Shown here one piece after another: positions 1 through 13,012 of a stretch of 64,000 bases of DNA. Under the pieces are notes generated by a model that searched no databases, was not told the DNA's origin, and saw only the letters and a program-made list of their open reading frames with translations. Position 1 is the stretch's first letter. The number at the start of each line of letters is the position of its first letter. The translations under genes were made by a program, and so were the position numbers. Location of the stretch: assembly GCA_037447605.1 (NCBI GenBank), contig CM074809.1:1099705-1163704 (forward strand), read 5' to 3'. The stretch comes from Zygnema circumcarinatum (lineage: Eukaryota; Streptophyta; Zygnematophyceae; Zygnematales; Zygnemataceae).

Positions 1-2547
1 ATAGAAGAATTTCCATTTGCGATGGGAGAAAAGGAAGCCGGACACAACTCAATACTTATCTGCGTAGCAGTGTGTTACGGTAAGCGGATATAGCCCCATA
101 TTCCAACAAAAATACTTCCAGTTCACAACCATCTAAACATTTAAGCACCTTGGGAAAATAACCAGATGTCGAAATGATTCATCAAGGACAAGGACCACTC
201 TCGTAAGAAGTTAGGGTTCCACACCTTTTTCATGACGTCAGCAAGAGCTTTTGCAAACACATCCGGTCGATTCCCATGGACAAAGTGCTTCGCTGCAATC
301 CCCAGGTCCTGGCAGGGGCCCAATTTCCATTGCAAGTCAGCGTGGCTCACACTCCTATTCCAAAATTATTAATTTAAGGCCCGATAAGGATAAGGATATA
401 AGGATATAGACTGAAAGATTGTTCTCAAACGGACAGAATTTCAGTGTTCATATTATTCTCATCTGCACAAAAACTATCAACAAGCCTGCTGCACCAATCA
501 AGAGAAGTACCGAGTTACGCAAAACTGTACATCGCAAAGTAATCCTAATCGAGCTTTGAATAAGGGTCCAAAAAAGTTCCTACATGCAAAACACACAGCA
601 GACTGTCCGGACCATAGCCATACTTTAGTTGGAGACTGCGACCAGATGTACTCTGCCAGCATATCATGGATCTCGGGAGCACCGGAGGGAGGACCCCCAT
701 GGTTAGCAGACCACCTGCACAAAGCCCGATAGACAATAAGGAATTCAAATGGCCTAGCAATGCTCGTCTCCGCACCCCAAGCAAAAAGCTGGCTGGAGAT
801 GTTTCCCCACATCCACCAACGTGATGACAAATACAACAGCTCAGACAAGCAGGGATGCATTCAAGAGCAAGGGAGATATTTCAAACATAACTGCAAAGAC
901 AGATTTGCCAGAACTTAACAGGAGGAGGGAGACAAGGGGTACAATTGACTGACTTGAGAGCAGCTTTTAGAAAAGCAGCACATGCGTCCAATCTAGCGGT
1001 TGCAGCAGCTTTCTTCTCATCTTTAATGTCAGAACCATTCTTCAATGCTGTTCGGTTTTCCTCAGACTTCTGCCCATCCTCACGAGTCTCCACTTCCTCT
1101 CGAGGGAAACTTCTATATATGGCCTCTATTTTTTCTGCAACCGTAAAAGCAAGAGAAGACTCAGAAGACATCAATAATTTCCCATTGATATCTTCTCCAC
1201 TGAGAAATGCAATCATTCAATAGACCATTAAATTCTGTAACGTTCTTCTCAATGCGTGACAAGCAAATCAGAAATGCTCTGCAAACAAGCTTAACAAAGG
1301 CCACTTATTAACTGAGCTCTAGTTTGAAAACTTTGCTTCATGTGTAATCTGATCAACTGTGCAAGTGTCTCGCTCTTAGCCCCACTGTTCTCCACGATGA
1401 AAAGAATTATCACCATAGTTTGAGAAGAAATCAGAGGCCTATGTTTATTTATGGATGTTGCAAGAAAAAACTTACCTAGAGATTCAGGATTAAGCTGAAC
1501 CTTTAAAGTGTTGAAGGTTTCCACCATAACTACTCCAAGTTCCGAACCACAGGTCACCTGTCGCAGTATCAACCCCAAAAGCTTCACTCCACAAATTCAA
1601 TGCCATGATTCACAGAGGAAAAGTCAAAGACGACAATGCATCCTATGCCACCATAGAATCTAGCAACTGAAATACGGTATCGGCCAGCGGTTCCTTCCAA
1701 AAAAGGAACTGCAGAAACATCACAAAGGCGAAAAAAGCAACCTAACCAGTTTCGCTCAAGTTGGAGCTGTGAGCACACACCTTTTCCTCACTTCTAAAGA
1801 AACGATGCAAAAGAACACTACCTAACAAAGAAACGAGAAGCTGCAAACAGACAAAAAATCCTTAAGGCGTTTTTTTTTTTTTTTGACCTCCATTCGTCCT
1901 CAGCAAGAGCTTGCTCAGAAACGTGCAAGGGAGTACCTGTCCATGCTTAAGCTGAATGCAGGCTCCAGAGAGCACAAGATCTATGGCATCGCTGTGCTTC
2001 TTCTGTCCCATATACCTGCCAAAGTAATTTTTTGTTTTAACGGTCAATTTCAAACTGTGGATGGAAAAAATGGACCAAAAGACGGGCAGATAAAATGTGC
2101 ACAACAAAGCAGACAAGCTAATCAGCTCATAAGCAACAACATCCTCAAAAGAAAACACAGAGAACGAGAGTCGCAGAGAAAATGAAAACGAGGTTGTTCC
2201 AATCACGTTTTATCGAGCACAGAAACATGAATCAAATGATATTTTGAACGGGAAGATTCATTAATATCATATAAACATGTCAAAAAACGCAATTTGCTGA
2301 AAAAACGAAACATGCCCCCCAACAAGAGAACTCAAACTTGGTCTACGAACATTCAATCTCCGGAGCATCCACGGGCGTCGAAAGGCAAGCGTCAGCCGTT
2401 CTTTCAGAAAAGGAAACTTTGAAAAGCATATGCAAGTATCTTCTAGGCAACATTTGCCCCAGCCTACCTTGCATGAACACTCTTGTACATTTGTTGAGCT
2501 TCGTAATAATTTCCAGCCTCGACACTCTTCTGAAGCTTCTCCACCAT
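1..2547 (-). CDS. GET4: GET4 (TRC35) homologue, 3' part off the window
   Basis: GET4 is the cytosolic adaptor that, with GET5/UBL4-type partners, passes tail-anchored membrane proteins to the GET3 ATPase for insertion into the ER. Six exons can be joined in phase: 2468-2547, 1937-2015, 1476-1557, 954-1194, 624-714 and 225-308. Together they give 219 residues of a family usually about 320 long. Recognisable blocks, in order, are AGNYYEAQQMYKS, SGACIQLKHG, the region around KIEAIYRSFP, KWSANHGGPPSG and AAKHFVHGNRPDVFAKAL; these follow plant GET4 closely. The start at 2547 is the first in-frame ATG after an upstream stop, but the preceding CAG could be a splice acceptor for a short extra first exon. 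The exon 4 acceptor (second AG, near 1195) was chosen to keep phase. The last third, including the stop, lies before base 1. It is divergent with COG1. Confidence 0.88.
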
Positions 2548-3454
2548 CTGCTCCAAAATGACAGAGCCAATATCGAAGCATACGCTTCATAATCTCTCCA
2601 AAACTTTGCATGCACAAAAAAACTAACATTCCAACATCACGACACAGGTAGCAACTGACGAAAGCATGATTCACATGCAGGCAAGCCACTGCAGATTCTT
2701 CCGTCCAGCTCAAATCTAAAATTCGATTTCCACCCAATCCTTGCGTGCAGAAACACCCTCCCGTGCAAAGGCGACTTTCAAACTGAAACGCAACGATGTT
2801 TCCTGTTGCTGCAAAAACATCGCTGGTCATGCAATGCGCGCTGTGACGCACCTTGCTTGTTCCTGCTGAGACCGCCATCTCTCCGCCCTCGCAATGCCCT
2901 CCCTCTGCAATCCGCCAGCTGACACCTGCCACTCTCTCCCTCCCTCCCTCGCACCTCCAGACCCTCCCTCCCTGATGGACATGGACTTGCAGACGTGACA
3001 CGATGTCACGCCGCACCGGTGGTTCCGTGTACGGACTTGCCGCCCCCCCACGCGACTCGCCTCCTGCGAAAAATGGACAAATAATTTTCCAACCAAAACG
3101 CGCCACGTGTACATATATGTACACGTGGCAAGATTTCATTGGCGGATGCCCCGGCAGACGCGCGCAAACTGGAGGCGAGGCCGTTGGAGAGAGGGAGGAG
3201 CGTGCGGGGAGGCGGAGGAGGAGCCATGGGGCCATGGCAGGCCAGGCCATGGCGAGGGGAGGCGAGGGGAATGGAAGGGCTGTGCAGATCAGACTGAATG
3301 AATGCTTTAGGGCACGCTGTGGTTAGGGTTAGCGCCGCTTGAGGAACATTAATTAGGGTTAGGCTAGAGAGGGAGAGAGGGGGGTTGACCCACATTTCTG
3401 AAAAGCGGGAGCAAAGCTGGGCTGGAAGGAGGAAGAGGGAGGGAGTGAGAGGAG
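2548..3454. promoter_or_regulatory. Divergent promoter region of GET4 and COG1
   Basis: This 0.9-kb interval separates the GET4 start (left) from the COG1 start (right). It holds a perfect palindrome with two CACGTG cores (3102-3129) and two TTAGGGTTAG telo-box-like motifs (3323-3332 and 3353-3362), 93-132 bases before the COG1 ATG. ORFs here on both strands are GC- and AG-rich shadows with no family resemblance. The promoter role is inferred from position. Confidence 0.55.
3102..3129. promoter_or_regulatory. 28-bp perfect palindrome with paired G-boxes
   Basis: The left arm GCCACGTGTACATA (3102-3115) is followed directly by its exact reverse complement (3116-3129). Each arm carries a CACGTG G-box in GCCACGTG context, the core bound by plant bZIP and bHLH factors. 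It lies about 555 bases before the GET4 start and 325 before the COG1 start, so it could serve both genes. Confidence 0.6.
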
Positions 3455-6400
3455 ATGAGAGGCGGGAAGTTTCAGCAGAAGGCGGCGGATGCGGGCAGCG
3501 CGCGCAATGCCGAGGGGCTGTTTGAGACGCGCAGCGTGGCGGAGATACGCGAGGTGGAGGCTCGCACGCGGCGCGACATTGAGGAGAAGAAGGAGGAGCT
3601 GCGGCAGCTGGTGGGAGCGAGCTACCGTGATCTCATCGAGTCCGCAGATTCCATCCTTGCCATGCGGAGGTCAGTGCAGATCAAAGTCTTCTTTTCGGCT
3701 CTGGCCGAGCTGCTGTTATCTGCATGTGTCCCGGTTACAGGAAGCGCAGCTTATTGTTGTCCCGATTGATAGGGCGTTGCAGTAAATAGTTAAGGGGATA
3801 GGGAAGTTTTAGGTCTAGATGGAGCACGGGAGGTCTGTTGATCTTGAGTTTCCCAATCGTGAGCTCTCACAAACTTTGGAACGGGTTGAGTTGCGTCAAT
3901 GTACGTAGGGAATGCGACGCTGCAATAAACAGAATATGAATATTGTGTTTGAAGTTGAGACATATTGGAGACATGAGTTTAGGTTATGGCGACACAATAG
4001 TAGATCCCATGTTTTGAGTTGAGGCGACTTCCGTTCAGTAGTTATAACACTAGGGTACTCGTTTTGTGGTCTGCATTTAAAGATGTTTGCTCCATGGAGA
4101 CCTTGGTCCGCTATCCCACATTCGCACGAGTTTCCTCTTGTCATTTTTGCAAAATTCTTGACCTGACTTTCGACAAGGGCATCCTTTTGCATGATCAAGG
4201 TTTGCAGTAGATTTATGGCCTCGTAGATTCTTGTGAAATTTTCAGGAGGTACTGAGATGCAAGGGGTGGCTTTGGAAAGGCCCTCTCTGCTTGAAGGTTC
4301 CGTTAGTATTAAGAGGAAGTAAAAGCATGCACTGTTTCCCTTTTAGCACCATGCATTCCCATGTAACGCAGTTTCCCACTGCAGTTCACAGATGCAGTTG
4401 TTCTCAACCGATGAGTATCACTTTTCTTTTCTAGTAGTAGGACACTACTTGCATGCGTCAATCGATGTTAAAGGAGACGATAATAATTCACCATAAGGCC
4501 AGTTGCGGATGTGCTTGTGAATTAGCTTAGCTCTTTCTTGTTGGACAAGAGCAGTCTTATCCTTACAATGGGACAAATTCATTATATTTACTGCATTGTG
4601 GCGAAGGAAGGGTTGGAAATGAAAGGCTTGAAATCATTCTGGCGTGCAGATCTTGCGAGGCAGTGATGGCCAACATAGTGCACATGGAGGAGAATTTTGC
4701 CACTCTCCAGAACAGCATTTCAACATCTGCTCCAGCGCAGGGGATGGATGAACTCCGCCAGGTACAGAACCAGTGTATCAACTATCTACTCGCCCATACT
4801 TCCTTATCCCGTATTCCTGAGGTTATGGGAAGATGCCTGAACTTCAGTCCTCATCGTGCTGTCGTATAAATCGCATGATGCTTAGAGTCCCAGAAGTTAC
4901 AATATCCTATTGCATTTCATCCGCAAACCTGACCCGAAGTGTCTGCAAACTGACCTTCTAGCAGGTCAGTTTTATTCCTGTTTTGCTATTTAGTCCCTCT
5001 GAAATCTGGAATCTGTTCCCTTCTCTTTTTCATTCCCTTATCCTCAGGGTGGCCTATAAACTGAATGGATGCCCCTTTTCGTAGCCATTGGCTGGGCTGT
5101 CCATTACAACCTTTACAGTTGTAGCTTCACCAGTGTCGGTGGCCATGGTGTCCCAACCTCCAGCACTCCCTAGAAGTTGAATGTATAGCCAACAATTCAT
5201 CATGCACAGTGTCTGCCTTCTAGACCATTTTGCGCCCCTCACGTGGGACGCACTTTTATCGGAGTAGAGTTTTTCGTTGTAGTCCACTTAAGTATAATCT
5301 CATTTTTCTGCTTTCCCTGTGCACAAAACTGTGTTTTCATAGTTTTTTGATGTCGGAAAATGTTGTCTACAAGGAACGAAAGCCTGAGCATTGTCTCACT
5401 TCACCTTTTGTGCTGTGCAGAGACGGGAAAGGTTGTATGACGTAGGCTCTCGTGTGAAATACTTGGTTGACACGCCCGAGAAGATCTGGGGATGCTTAGA
5501 TGAAGATATGTATTTGGAGGGAGCTGAGAGGTATATGAGGGCAGGCGAAGTCCATACGCTCCTCACAGCTGCTGATAATGGAGAACAAAAAGAGCTGTTG
5601 GCATCATTTCCACTGCTAAGACATCAATGGCCACTTGTGGAGACCTTCAAAAACCAGGTGAGGAGTTGAGGGCAAGAGAGAGAGCGCAAATAATAGTGGT
5701 CTCCTTAACTGGTGAAGCTAGTCAAGATGTCCAACTAGGTTGTCTGAAGTTACTGTCAACATTGGCCGAGGCTGGCAATTCATCTGACCATTTATGAAAG
5801 TACGGGGAAACAGATATCGCAGAGGAGTCGAGATCGATTGCAGGAGATGGGGCTGAAGGTGGAACAATATGCGGTGGCCTTGGCGGGGGCAGTCGTGATT
5901 GATAATTTGAACTCAGCTCAAATTTTTGCTTTCTTTCTAGAGTCTCGTCGAACATGGGTTCGGGCCCAGGTGAGTAATCGCTTCAAGAAACAGCACTTCT
6001 TTGCATTTCATAAAACAAAGTCCATTTCTGAGCGCACATCCCCTCTCTCGTTTACCTTTCCTCACCTACGTGCAACAGGCATTGTTCAGCCGATGTTTCC
6101 ATGTTACCATAAACTGAACAGTCATCCTTTCTTACTCGTCCTTCCTTCTGTTGTATAGCTTCGAGCCGCTACAGGTCGCTTCGGTGGAGCAGCTACAGCT
6201 GTGCTACAGGAGGGTGACGTGAATGCAAGTCTTTCTCCAGATGCGGCCAATGTAGCCGCTTCCCTGTGCCGTTTAGTTTCCGTCATACAGCAGTCGCTCT
6301 GCCATGCAGGAGAACTGTTCTTAGAAGTTTCCACTGGGAAGATGCCTCTCCTTTTTGGGACAGTCCTTGTAGCAATGCCGGGGTCGCAGCTTTTCGGCGG

Positions 6401-9400
6401 TATTCCCAACCCGGAGAAGGAGGTCGAGCTATGGAAGGAACACAGGCAACGCCTAGAGGAAGCTATGACTCCCTTGACAAGCCGAGCGGTGCAGGATGCA
6501 TGTCAGGCATGGTTAAAGGTCATCGCAGAGGATATTGGAGGTAACGGTTCCTAGAAGTTCGCTTTCCTTTTCATTCTTAGGAAGGCATTGCTCCTTGAGC
6601 TTCACTTTATAGCGTCATCATTCGTCTTGTCGAACCTAATGTCTTCGTTTTGACCTCGAATTCCTTCCATGTTCGTTGGATTGTTGTACACAGTTGAAGG
6701 GCGAGCCATTCTTGAAAACATTAAGAGTGCCAAGGATTTAGCGAAAATCGAAGTGCAAGTCCGTCAAGCGATGACTCTCCGAGAGACTTTTGCCGATTCG
6801 ATGCCATGGCTTACAGCCGCTTTTGGGGCGACTCCGGACTCTCCGTGGGACTGCATATGGGAGCTACTTTTGAAGGAGCCCTTAGACTTGTGGAATACTT
6901 TATTCGATAAAGCATTTACTGAACGAGCTAAGGGTGTCATTGATACTGCCTTCCAAAAACTTAATATTACCAAACAAGTGGAGCAGTTTTTGTCCAAAAC
7001 GGAAGCTCCAAAGACAGTTGATCTTGGAGCCTGGGGAGCACTGCCAGAGCTGGAGGGAAGTGGAGGATCAGCGTTGAAAATTGGATCAGATGACCAAGAT
7101 ATGGAGAGTGCGAGAAGTGCATACTTCAGTCCGGAGGTAAGACTTGAAACTGTCCATGATCTCCTGGTCACTTCAGTTAGGGTTGTGGGATGTTTTGGTA
7201 TTCTTGGAGTTTTTTGGCAAGCTACATAACGATTTCATACATGAACATTCACCACCGCACCTCACCTTACCTCACCCCATCTCACCCCAACCCACATTAC
7301 CTCATTTCTCCCTTTTTTTTACCTCTCGTGTCGCTCTCTTGTCTCCCCGTTTTTGTCTTTGGCACCTGGAGATGCAGGTAACACAGCTTCGGGACGAGGT
7401 AGACCAAAGGCTTGCTGCCATCCTGACCGATGTGCTTCATATGCTGCAAGGCCCTGCGGGAGCTCTGCGTTCTGCCGAGCTTGCACCTTATCTGCAGGAT
7501 GAGTGTTTCTCCTCCCTCAGAGCTATGGTGGAGGGGCTGGAGAAGCAGCTGGAGAGCCTCCATGTTTGTGCAGAGGATGGTGCAACTGCGACTCCTCTTA
7601 TAGTAGAGAAGGCTCTCCTTATTGGGCGCTTTTGCGCCGCTCTTGGGCAGTATTCGACCTTCTTACCGGTAGTTTTGGGGCCGCCTTCGAGTTGGGGCCA
7701 GTTTGCAGGGGCAACCTCGGCAGGTGCGCATCTGGATAACTCAAAATCGTCCATTCCATTGACAGGTTCTTCATTGCATGGATTGAACATGGATGGCAAG
7801 ACATAAAGGTAGAACGGCTGGAAGTGTGAATAGAAAGCTCTTTAACATTGCAATCGTTGCATTAAAGCAACTGCTTTGGTGTTCATCCCATTCCCAAGAT
7901 GGCACAATGCCGGAAACAAACGGGAAGCAGGTGTCCATCCGGAAGGACGTTTTCCCGCATTGCTAAGTGGCTCCAATTGATAATGTATAGACAATTGCGC
8001 ATGAATGATGGGACCTGATCTTGAAAGGAAAGCTTATGTTCTGCCTTTTGTCCAGTAATCTTTCTTAAAATTCATTGTTATGAAACAGTGGTAAGCACAT
8101 TCAATCTTAGCGGTCATGCTGAATTAAGGCGGACTGGGTGGTGGCCAGGGTCAGGGTGGAAAATTTTCTCTGGGCAGGCAGGAACTGGGCAAAGGGATAC
8201 GCTGTCAGATTCAGAACCTCGCAGAACAGTCCTGCGCCGGGCAGGCCCCGAATTTTTGCTCCGGGCAGCTGAGGGAACTGTAAAGTTGAAGGAAGTTCAG
8301 AAAGAACTGAGGAGGGTTAGCATATCAGCCCACCGAGTGTGGGTAGAGTGGGTCAGCACCCAATTGGCGGAAGCCTTTGCTCAAAACTTGAGAAAGGATG
8401 AAACTCTCGCCACAACAGCACCTCTGAAAGGATGGGAGGAAACTTTGCAGAAATCAGTGGTGGAGGAGGGAGAGGTAGAGCTGCCCATTGCACTCCCTGC
8501 AATGCCCTCAAGTTACTGTCTCTCCCTGCTCTTTTCGGGGGCGAGGGAGATTCATCGTGTGGGTTCGCATACACTCGATCGTGCCGTGCTTCGCCTTTTC
8601 GCATGGAAAATTTCCGAGAAGGTACGCTCAAAATGCAAGCGATAGGATCTCCGATATGGTAAATTTCCAGGAAGTAGCCTCGTGGCGGAAGAGAGGCGAG
8701 TTGGGAAGTGGGCAGGTCTTTTCTAAATGTTCAAATGATTCGAATCACGAGAACTGTCACAAAGTCGAGTAGATCAATGGATTGTTTTTCTCCTTCCAGA
8801 ATGTTCAATTTGGAGTTCTGATGTTAATGGTGGACTGACGAGATAGCGTAGTGAAACCCTGAACACCCTATCTGTTAGCGATTGATCCAAACAGCTACAT
8901 GCGGTTGCCCTTCTCTCGCTTTTGCTTGACATGTGTTACCATGTTGACCTTCGTCTGATTTGTCCAGGTGCTCGCCACATATGAAGCTTTCACAAAAGAC
9001 GAAGATGTAATGAAACAAAAGGTTTCAGAAAAAGGAGTTCTTCAACTCCAATTCGATGTGAAGTTTCTGGCGGATGTCCTTTCGGGTGGAGCAGAGATAT
9101 CAGCTGAAGCACTTGAAGAGGATGGAAGGGTGGGCAGCCCTTTCAAACTGGGGCATGTGGGAAATCGCAGGTTCAGACCGATGCAGCAGACAAATACTGT
9201 AGCGACAGCCAAGAAAGGGCAAATAAATGCCATTCTTGATTCTTTGAAGGACCGCCTCGACCCCATTGATTGGGCCACGTACGTATCAGATGCTGTTTCG
9301 TGGGAAAAGGGTGTTCACACTGGGGCTGTCGCATCATTTGCATGGAGTGCTGCTTGTATTGGAGTCGCGAGTTTTTTGAGGGGTTAAGCAATGTGCATGG

Positions 9401-10834
9401 GAGAAGGATGAGCTGTAATTTTACTGAACTTGTAATCGTGTGTATGAGCCATCTCATAATAAAGGTACCAGTGTCATGTACGCACAGGTGGTGAGTTTAA
9501 ATTTAAAGGTTGTCCTCATCCCATTCTTCGTTGACTCTTTACCATCATTTCTCACTAGGAATGCATACAACTAGCCCAAGTTCCCGGTTATGACCAATTT
9601 GAATTAGCGAGCGTTTATTTGTCGGGTTTCCTGTTTTTGTTGTCGCATGACCTTTCCTATCCATGTTGATCATGAACCAACTTCTTGCTTAAATATGTTC
9701 AAACAAGTTCAGTGACCGTGACTGCCAAACTTGTTGTCAACTTGTCCGAACTAGGTAGGCCTTTTCGGCAACTTTACTTGGAAATTTATACTTTTTACGA
9801 TGAATAGTTTCATGCATGGCTTGGAGGACCATTATTGGGTGATGTCTGCTTGCAGATAATTCACATAAGACAAGAGGGGAAGCCATGAATGTTAAATATG
9901 GGTTGCCTTGTCCTTCAGATATGAAGAGGCGTTATGGGAGAATGAAAAACGGTGCTATATTCGCTGCGCTGTCCTGTATGGGGCCCTTATCCAGCTTAAC
10001 CGCCTATACACAGATGTGCAGCCAAAGCACCCTCACGCTGCAGGAACCAACACTCTCAATATGTCCCCGAGTGTACCACGATTCACTCACCTTCCTATCA
10101 GGTGGGCTGCTGAAATTTTGACTCTACGCAAGGGAGCACTTCTCAGAAATCACATGTACATACACTCCAGCTTTTGACAAGTAGCCGCTAGCCCCTCCAT
10201 GGTTCTAACTAATGAAAGCTTGGTAATTTGCAGTGCGCCACTTCTCTCTGTCAATGGGAACGCAGCAAATGCGCGTCAAAGAAAAAGTTTTCTTGACAAT
10301 CATTCTTCCATTTCGAATCCATGGAATGGGGGCGCCAATGAAGACACATCCAAATATTCCTTTTCGGATTCGGCCGCTCTTGCTTCTGTTGGAGCAGGCC
10401 TCGGTCTCAAGTCAAACCCTCTGTTCAAATCAATCATGGGACAGGTAGAGGCTCTACCTTAAGGCTCTATCTTCTTCAAGCATTTGATGTTCCAAAGCAT
10501 GAGAATTTGTCGTTGACATGGGAATGGATCCACATTGTCCTTTGCTTAAAGGCCTGGAAGCTTTGAGACGGCGGTCCCCTTCTTGCACTCAAAGAATGCC
10601 ATCTTCTGGTATCCTTTGGATTGTCCTGTGACTCAAGACTTCGCCTTTTTTCTGTTTCAAATGCTTTTAAAGCTTGGATTTGTCTGCAATTCATGTTCCT
10701 AATAGAAGCGTTGTGTGCAGGTTGGAAGCGGTGCCCTAAAATTGGGTTCCATGGTGAGCGACGGCCAAGTTGGGCGGAACATATCCACGCTCGGAGAAGG
10801 GCTCTTCTCCTCTCTCACCACTGCGGCCTCATAG
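3455..10834 (+). CDS. COG1: Conserved oligomeric Golgi complex subunit 1 (COG1)
   Basis: COG1 is a subunit of the eight-subunit COG tether, which captures vesicles for retrograde transport within the Golgi. The N-terminal exon (3455-3669) carries the Vps51-like signature: [16 protein letters not shown], then [21 protein letters not shown]. Further exons lie at 4650-4761, 5421-5657, 5814-5969, 6159-6540, 6694-7136, 7378 to about 7765, about 8179-8620, about 8968-9285, about 9918-10103, about 10234-10445 and 10721-10834. Diagnostic later blocks include [10 protein letters not shown]-type sequence ([10 protein letters not shown] here), QVSEKGVLQ-like ([13 protein letters not shown]), [29 protein letters not shown], and PRFTHLPI spliced in phase to SAPLLS. 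The C-terminus has the conserved [16 protein letters not shown] and ends at TAG 10832-10834. All boundaries checked keep phase. The exons near 7765 and 8179 are the least certain. Confidence 0.93.
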
Positions 10835-13012
10835 TGACGAAAAGATTGCGGTCAAACAATCATTCCCTACTTCCTTCCCGTTCTCAAAATTGATCCCTGA
10901 TTGGCAGTCAGCAGTGTAGTGCATAACTCGTAGGTACGTGTCTATTATAAGCTGAAATTGGCTATGCGGAAAGAAAGGATCTTCTGTGCAGCAAAGTAGG
11001 TACAGGAGCCGATGTAAATCCCAATTTTTGATTGAAAGAGAAGCTCGCGTGTAAGCGCACATGAAGCTGTCGGATCTGAAAGCCTCTGGGAGTGCTTTAG
11101 TCGAGTCGGCAGTCTTTGCTTTCTTCTAACTTAGTCGGAATTTCAAATCGAGTTGCCAGCCCTTGGCTTCTTCCAACTTGGTCGGAATTTCAAATCAGGT
11201 CAGGGAGTAGGTTATGCCTTTTTAAATGCCCTTGGTGCCGTATACCAATCAAATGGCGGCTTAAAAGCACCTAGGGCGTCTGAAATCCTGAGTAAATGAT
11301 GCATGGCATGGTTCACTATGTTGAGGAAGGATCATGTCAGCATGAAGCCATCCAGAAGGCCAAAAGTCCTTTATAGACTAATTGTTTTATGTTGTTAAGG
11401 TCTGAACATAAGAGAGCCACTTCTACACTCTTCGATGCATGTGCAAGAAGAGGGGAGTGAGAAAAAGTTAATTGGAGGTAGTGATAAAGAAGGACAATAG
11501 GAAGTGGGGTCTAGGCCAGAGGAGGAAATAGAATTATGGAGGGGGGGTTGGCGAGTAATGGACGCAAAGCGAATGGATGAGAGGGGGAAAGTAGGAGTGA
11601 GGAGGGAGGGCGGAGTGGAATAAAGAAGGAGATGGAGGGAGAGGAGGGGAAAGAGAAAGAGAAAGAGATAATGGGACGTAAGACAATATGAAGCGGGGTT
11701 TGGCCGGAAGAGGAAAGAGCATTCGGGAGGGGGGGCGATGTCGAGGACGGGACGAAAAGCGAAGGGATGAGAGGTGCAAAGCAGGAGTGGAGTGGAGGGG
11801 GAGGGGAGCGAAGTGGAAGAGAGAGGAGGGAGAGGAAAGGGCGGGAAAGAGATAATGGGAGGTAGTGATGGAGAAGGGCAAAAGGAAGTGGGGATTGGCC
11901 GTAGGAGGAACGAGCATTCGGGAAAGGGCGTCATATTTGTATTCGTAAGCACCATAATCTTTTAACTAACCTTCATTTCCTTTAAAGTCAGGAACTCTCT
12001 TCAATACTTCAGCCCGTTTTTTTACAGAGGACAGGGAAAAAAAAGAAGATACGTAACGACTGGGAGGAGAAGGAATTGGAAATTGAGAGAACAACGACTG
12101 GGAAGGGAGGAGAAGGCGTGAGACAAAAAGGCGAAGAGAGTAGATAAAAAGCACCCCCTATGGGAGAGGCAACACCAAGGCAGTTGTATCTGACGGCGGT
12201 TCATTGCCTTTCACAGCTCAGCTCCGAGACATTACCGTCTCATTTTGAAGGCTTGGACCTTCTCAGCTTTCCTCCCGTGCGTTAGAACCGCCCTCCCACT
12301 CACTGAGGAGGCCCGAGATGCGGCCGCCACCCAGGTGCGCGGTCAAAGGTGGCCGGGCCTTGTTTCATTTTAGAGTTTTTGGGGTTTTTCAAAAACTGGA
12401 AATGTTTTTAGAATCTGGTTTGAACACCACAGCACTGCAACTAACTACATGGATGTGGTGTGGTGTGTTGTGTGCTTCATAAACGTTTTTTGTTGTGGGT
12501 ACGTACATAGAGACATGCGATTGAAAACAACCAGGCATATATCCTGTGTGATTTCGTTCGTATACCCGTAAAAACATGCATTGTATGCATTGAATCAACT
12601 CGCCGATCGTCCATGCATTGGTTGTATGCACACGTGGGGCGCCCTGTGATGACACAGCTCATGAAGGGAGAGGCCCTCTTGTGGTCGCTGCTGTGCTTGG
12701 CCTCGGAGTGTTTCATGCACCGCCTTGCTTGAGTTTCAAATCCGTGTAACAAATCTCGAACAAGTATTAACCCTAAACTGATGCCCTTTCTCCTGGTACA
12801 TATTTCTGCCAGCATGGACGTATAGATCCTGCTGAAAGGCAGCGTCTGCAAAGTTATAGACTAAAAGAAATTTTATTTTCGGGATTTTTTTTTTCTCCAT
12901 AACATTCGCTAATCTTCAGGAGTCTCTCGAACCATACACATGGTCCCGGGCCTCTCTGCTTACGTTCCCAACCTAGCAGCACCTATAGTGGTGCTCATTA
13001 ACTTAACCGGAT
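10835..13012. other. Intergenic region between convergent COG1 and D-Ala ligase genes
   Basis: It should contain both 3' UTRs. Visible structure is a short direct repeat, GTCGGAATTTCAAATC, at about 11133 and 11182, and purine-rich tandem repeats at 11490-11940. ORFs here (11395-11955 and 12389-12851, minus) are proline/serine/phenylalanine low complexity or lack any known motif. No gene or RNA is supported. Confidence 0.5.
11490..11940. repeat. Degenerate ~190-bp purine-rich tandem repeat
   Basis: Three diverged units begin with GAAGYGGGG at 11501, 11690 and 11885, giving periods of 189 and 195 bases. Each unit continues with a GGCC-AGAGGAGGAA-like stretch and runs of GGGAGG and GAAAGAGAAAGAG. 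The strong purine bias on the plus strand explains the long proline-rich ORF on the other strand. Confidence 0.6.

Noticed and set aside
11395-11955. 186-codon Pro/Ser/Phe-rich ORF on the minus strand
   Set aside because: Its composition follows from the purine-rich tandem repeat; no domain is visible.
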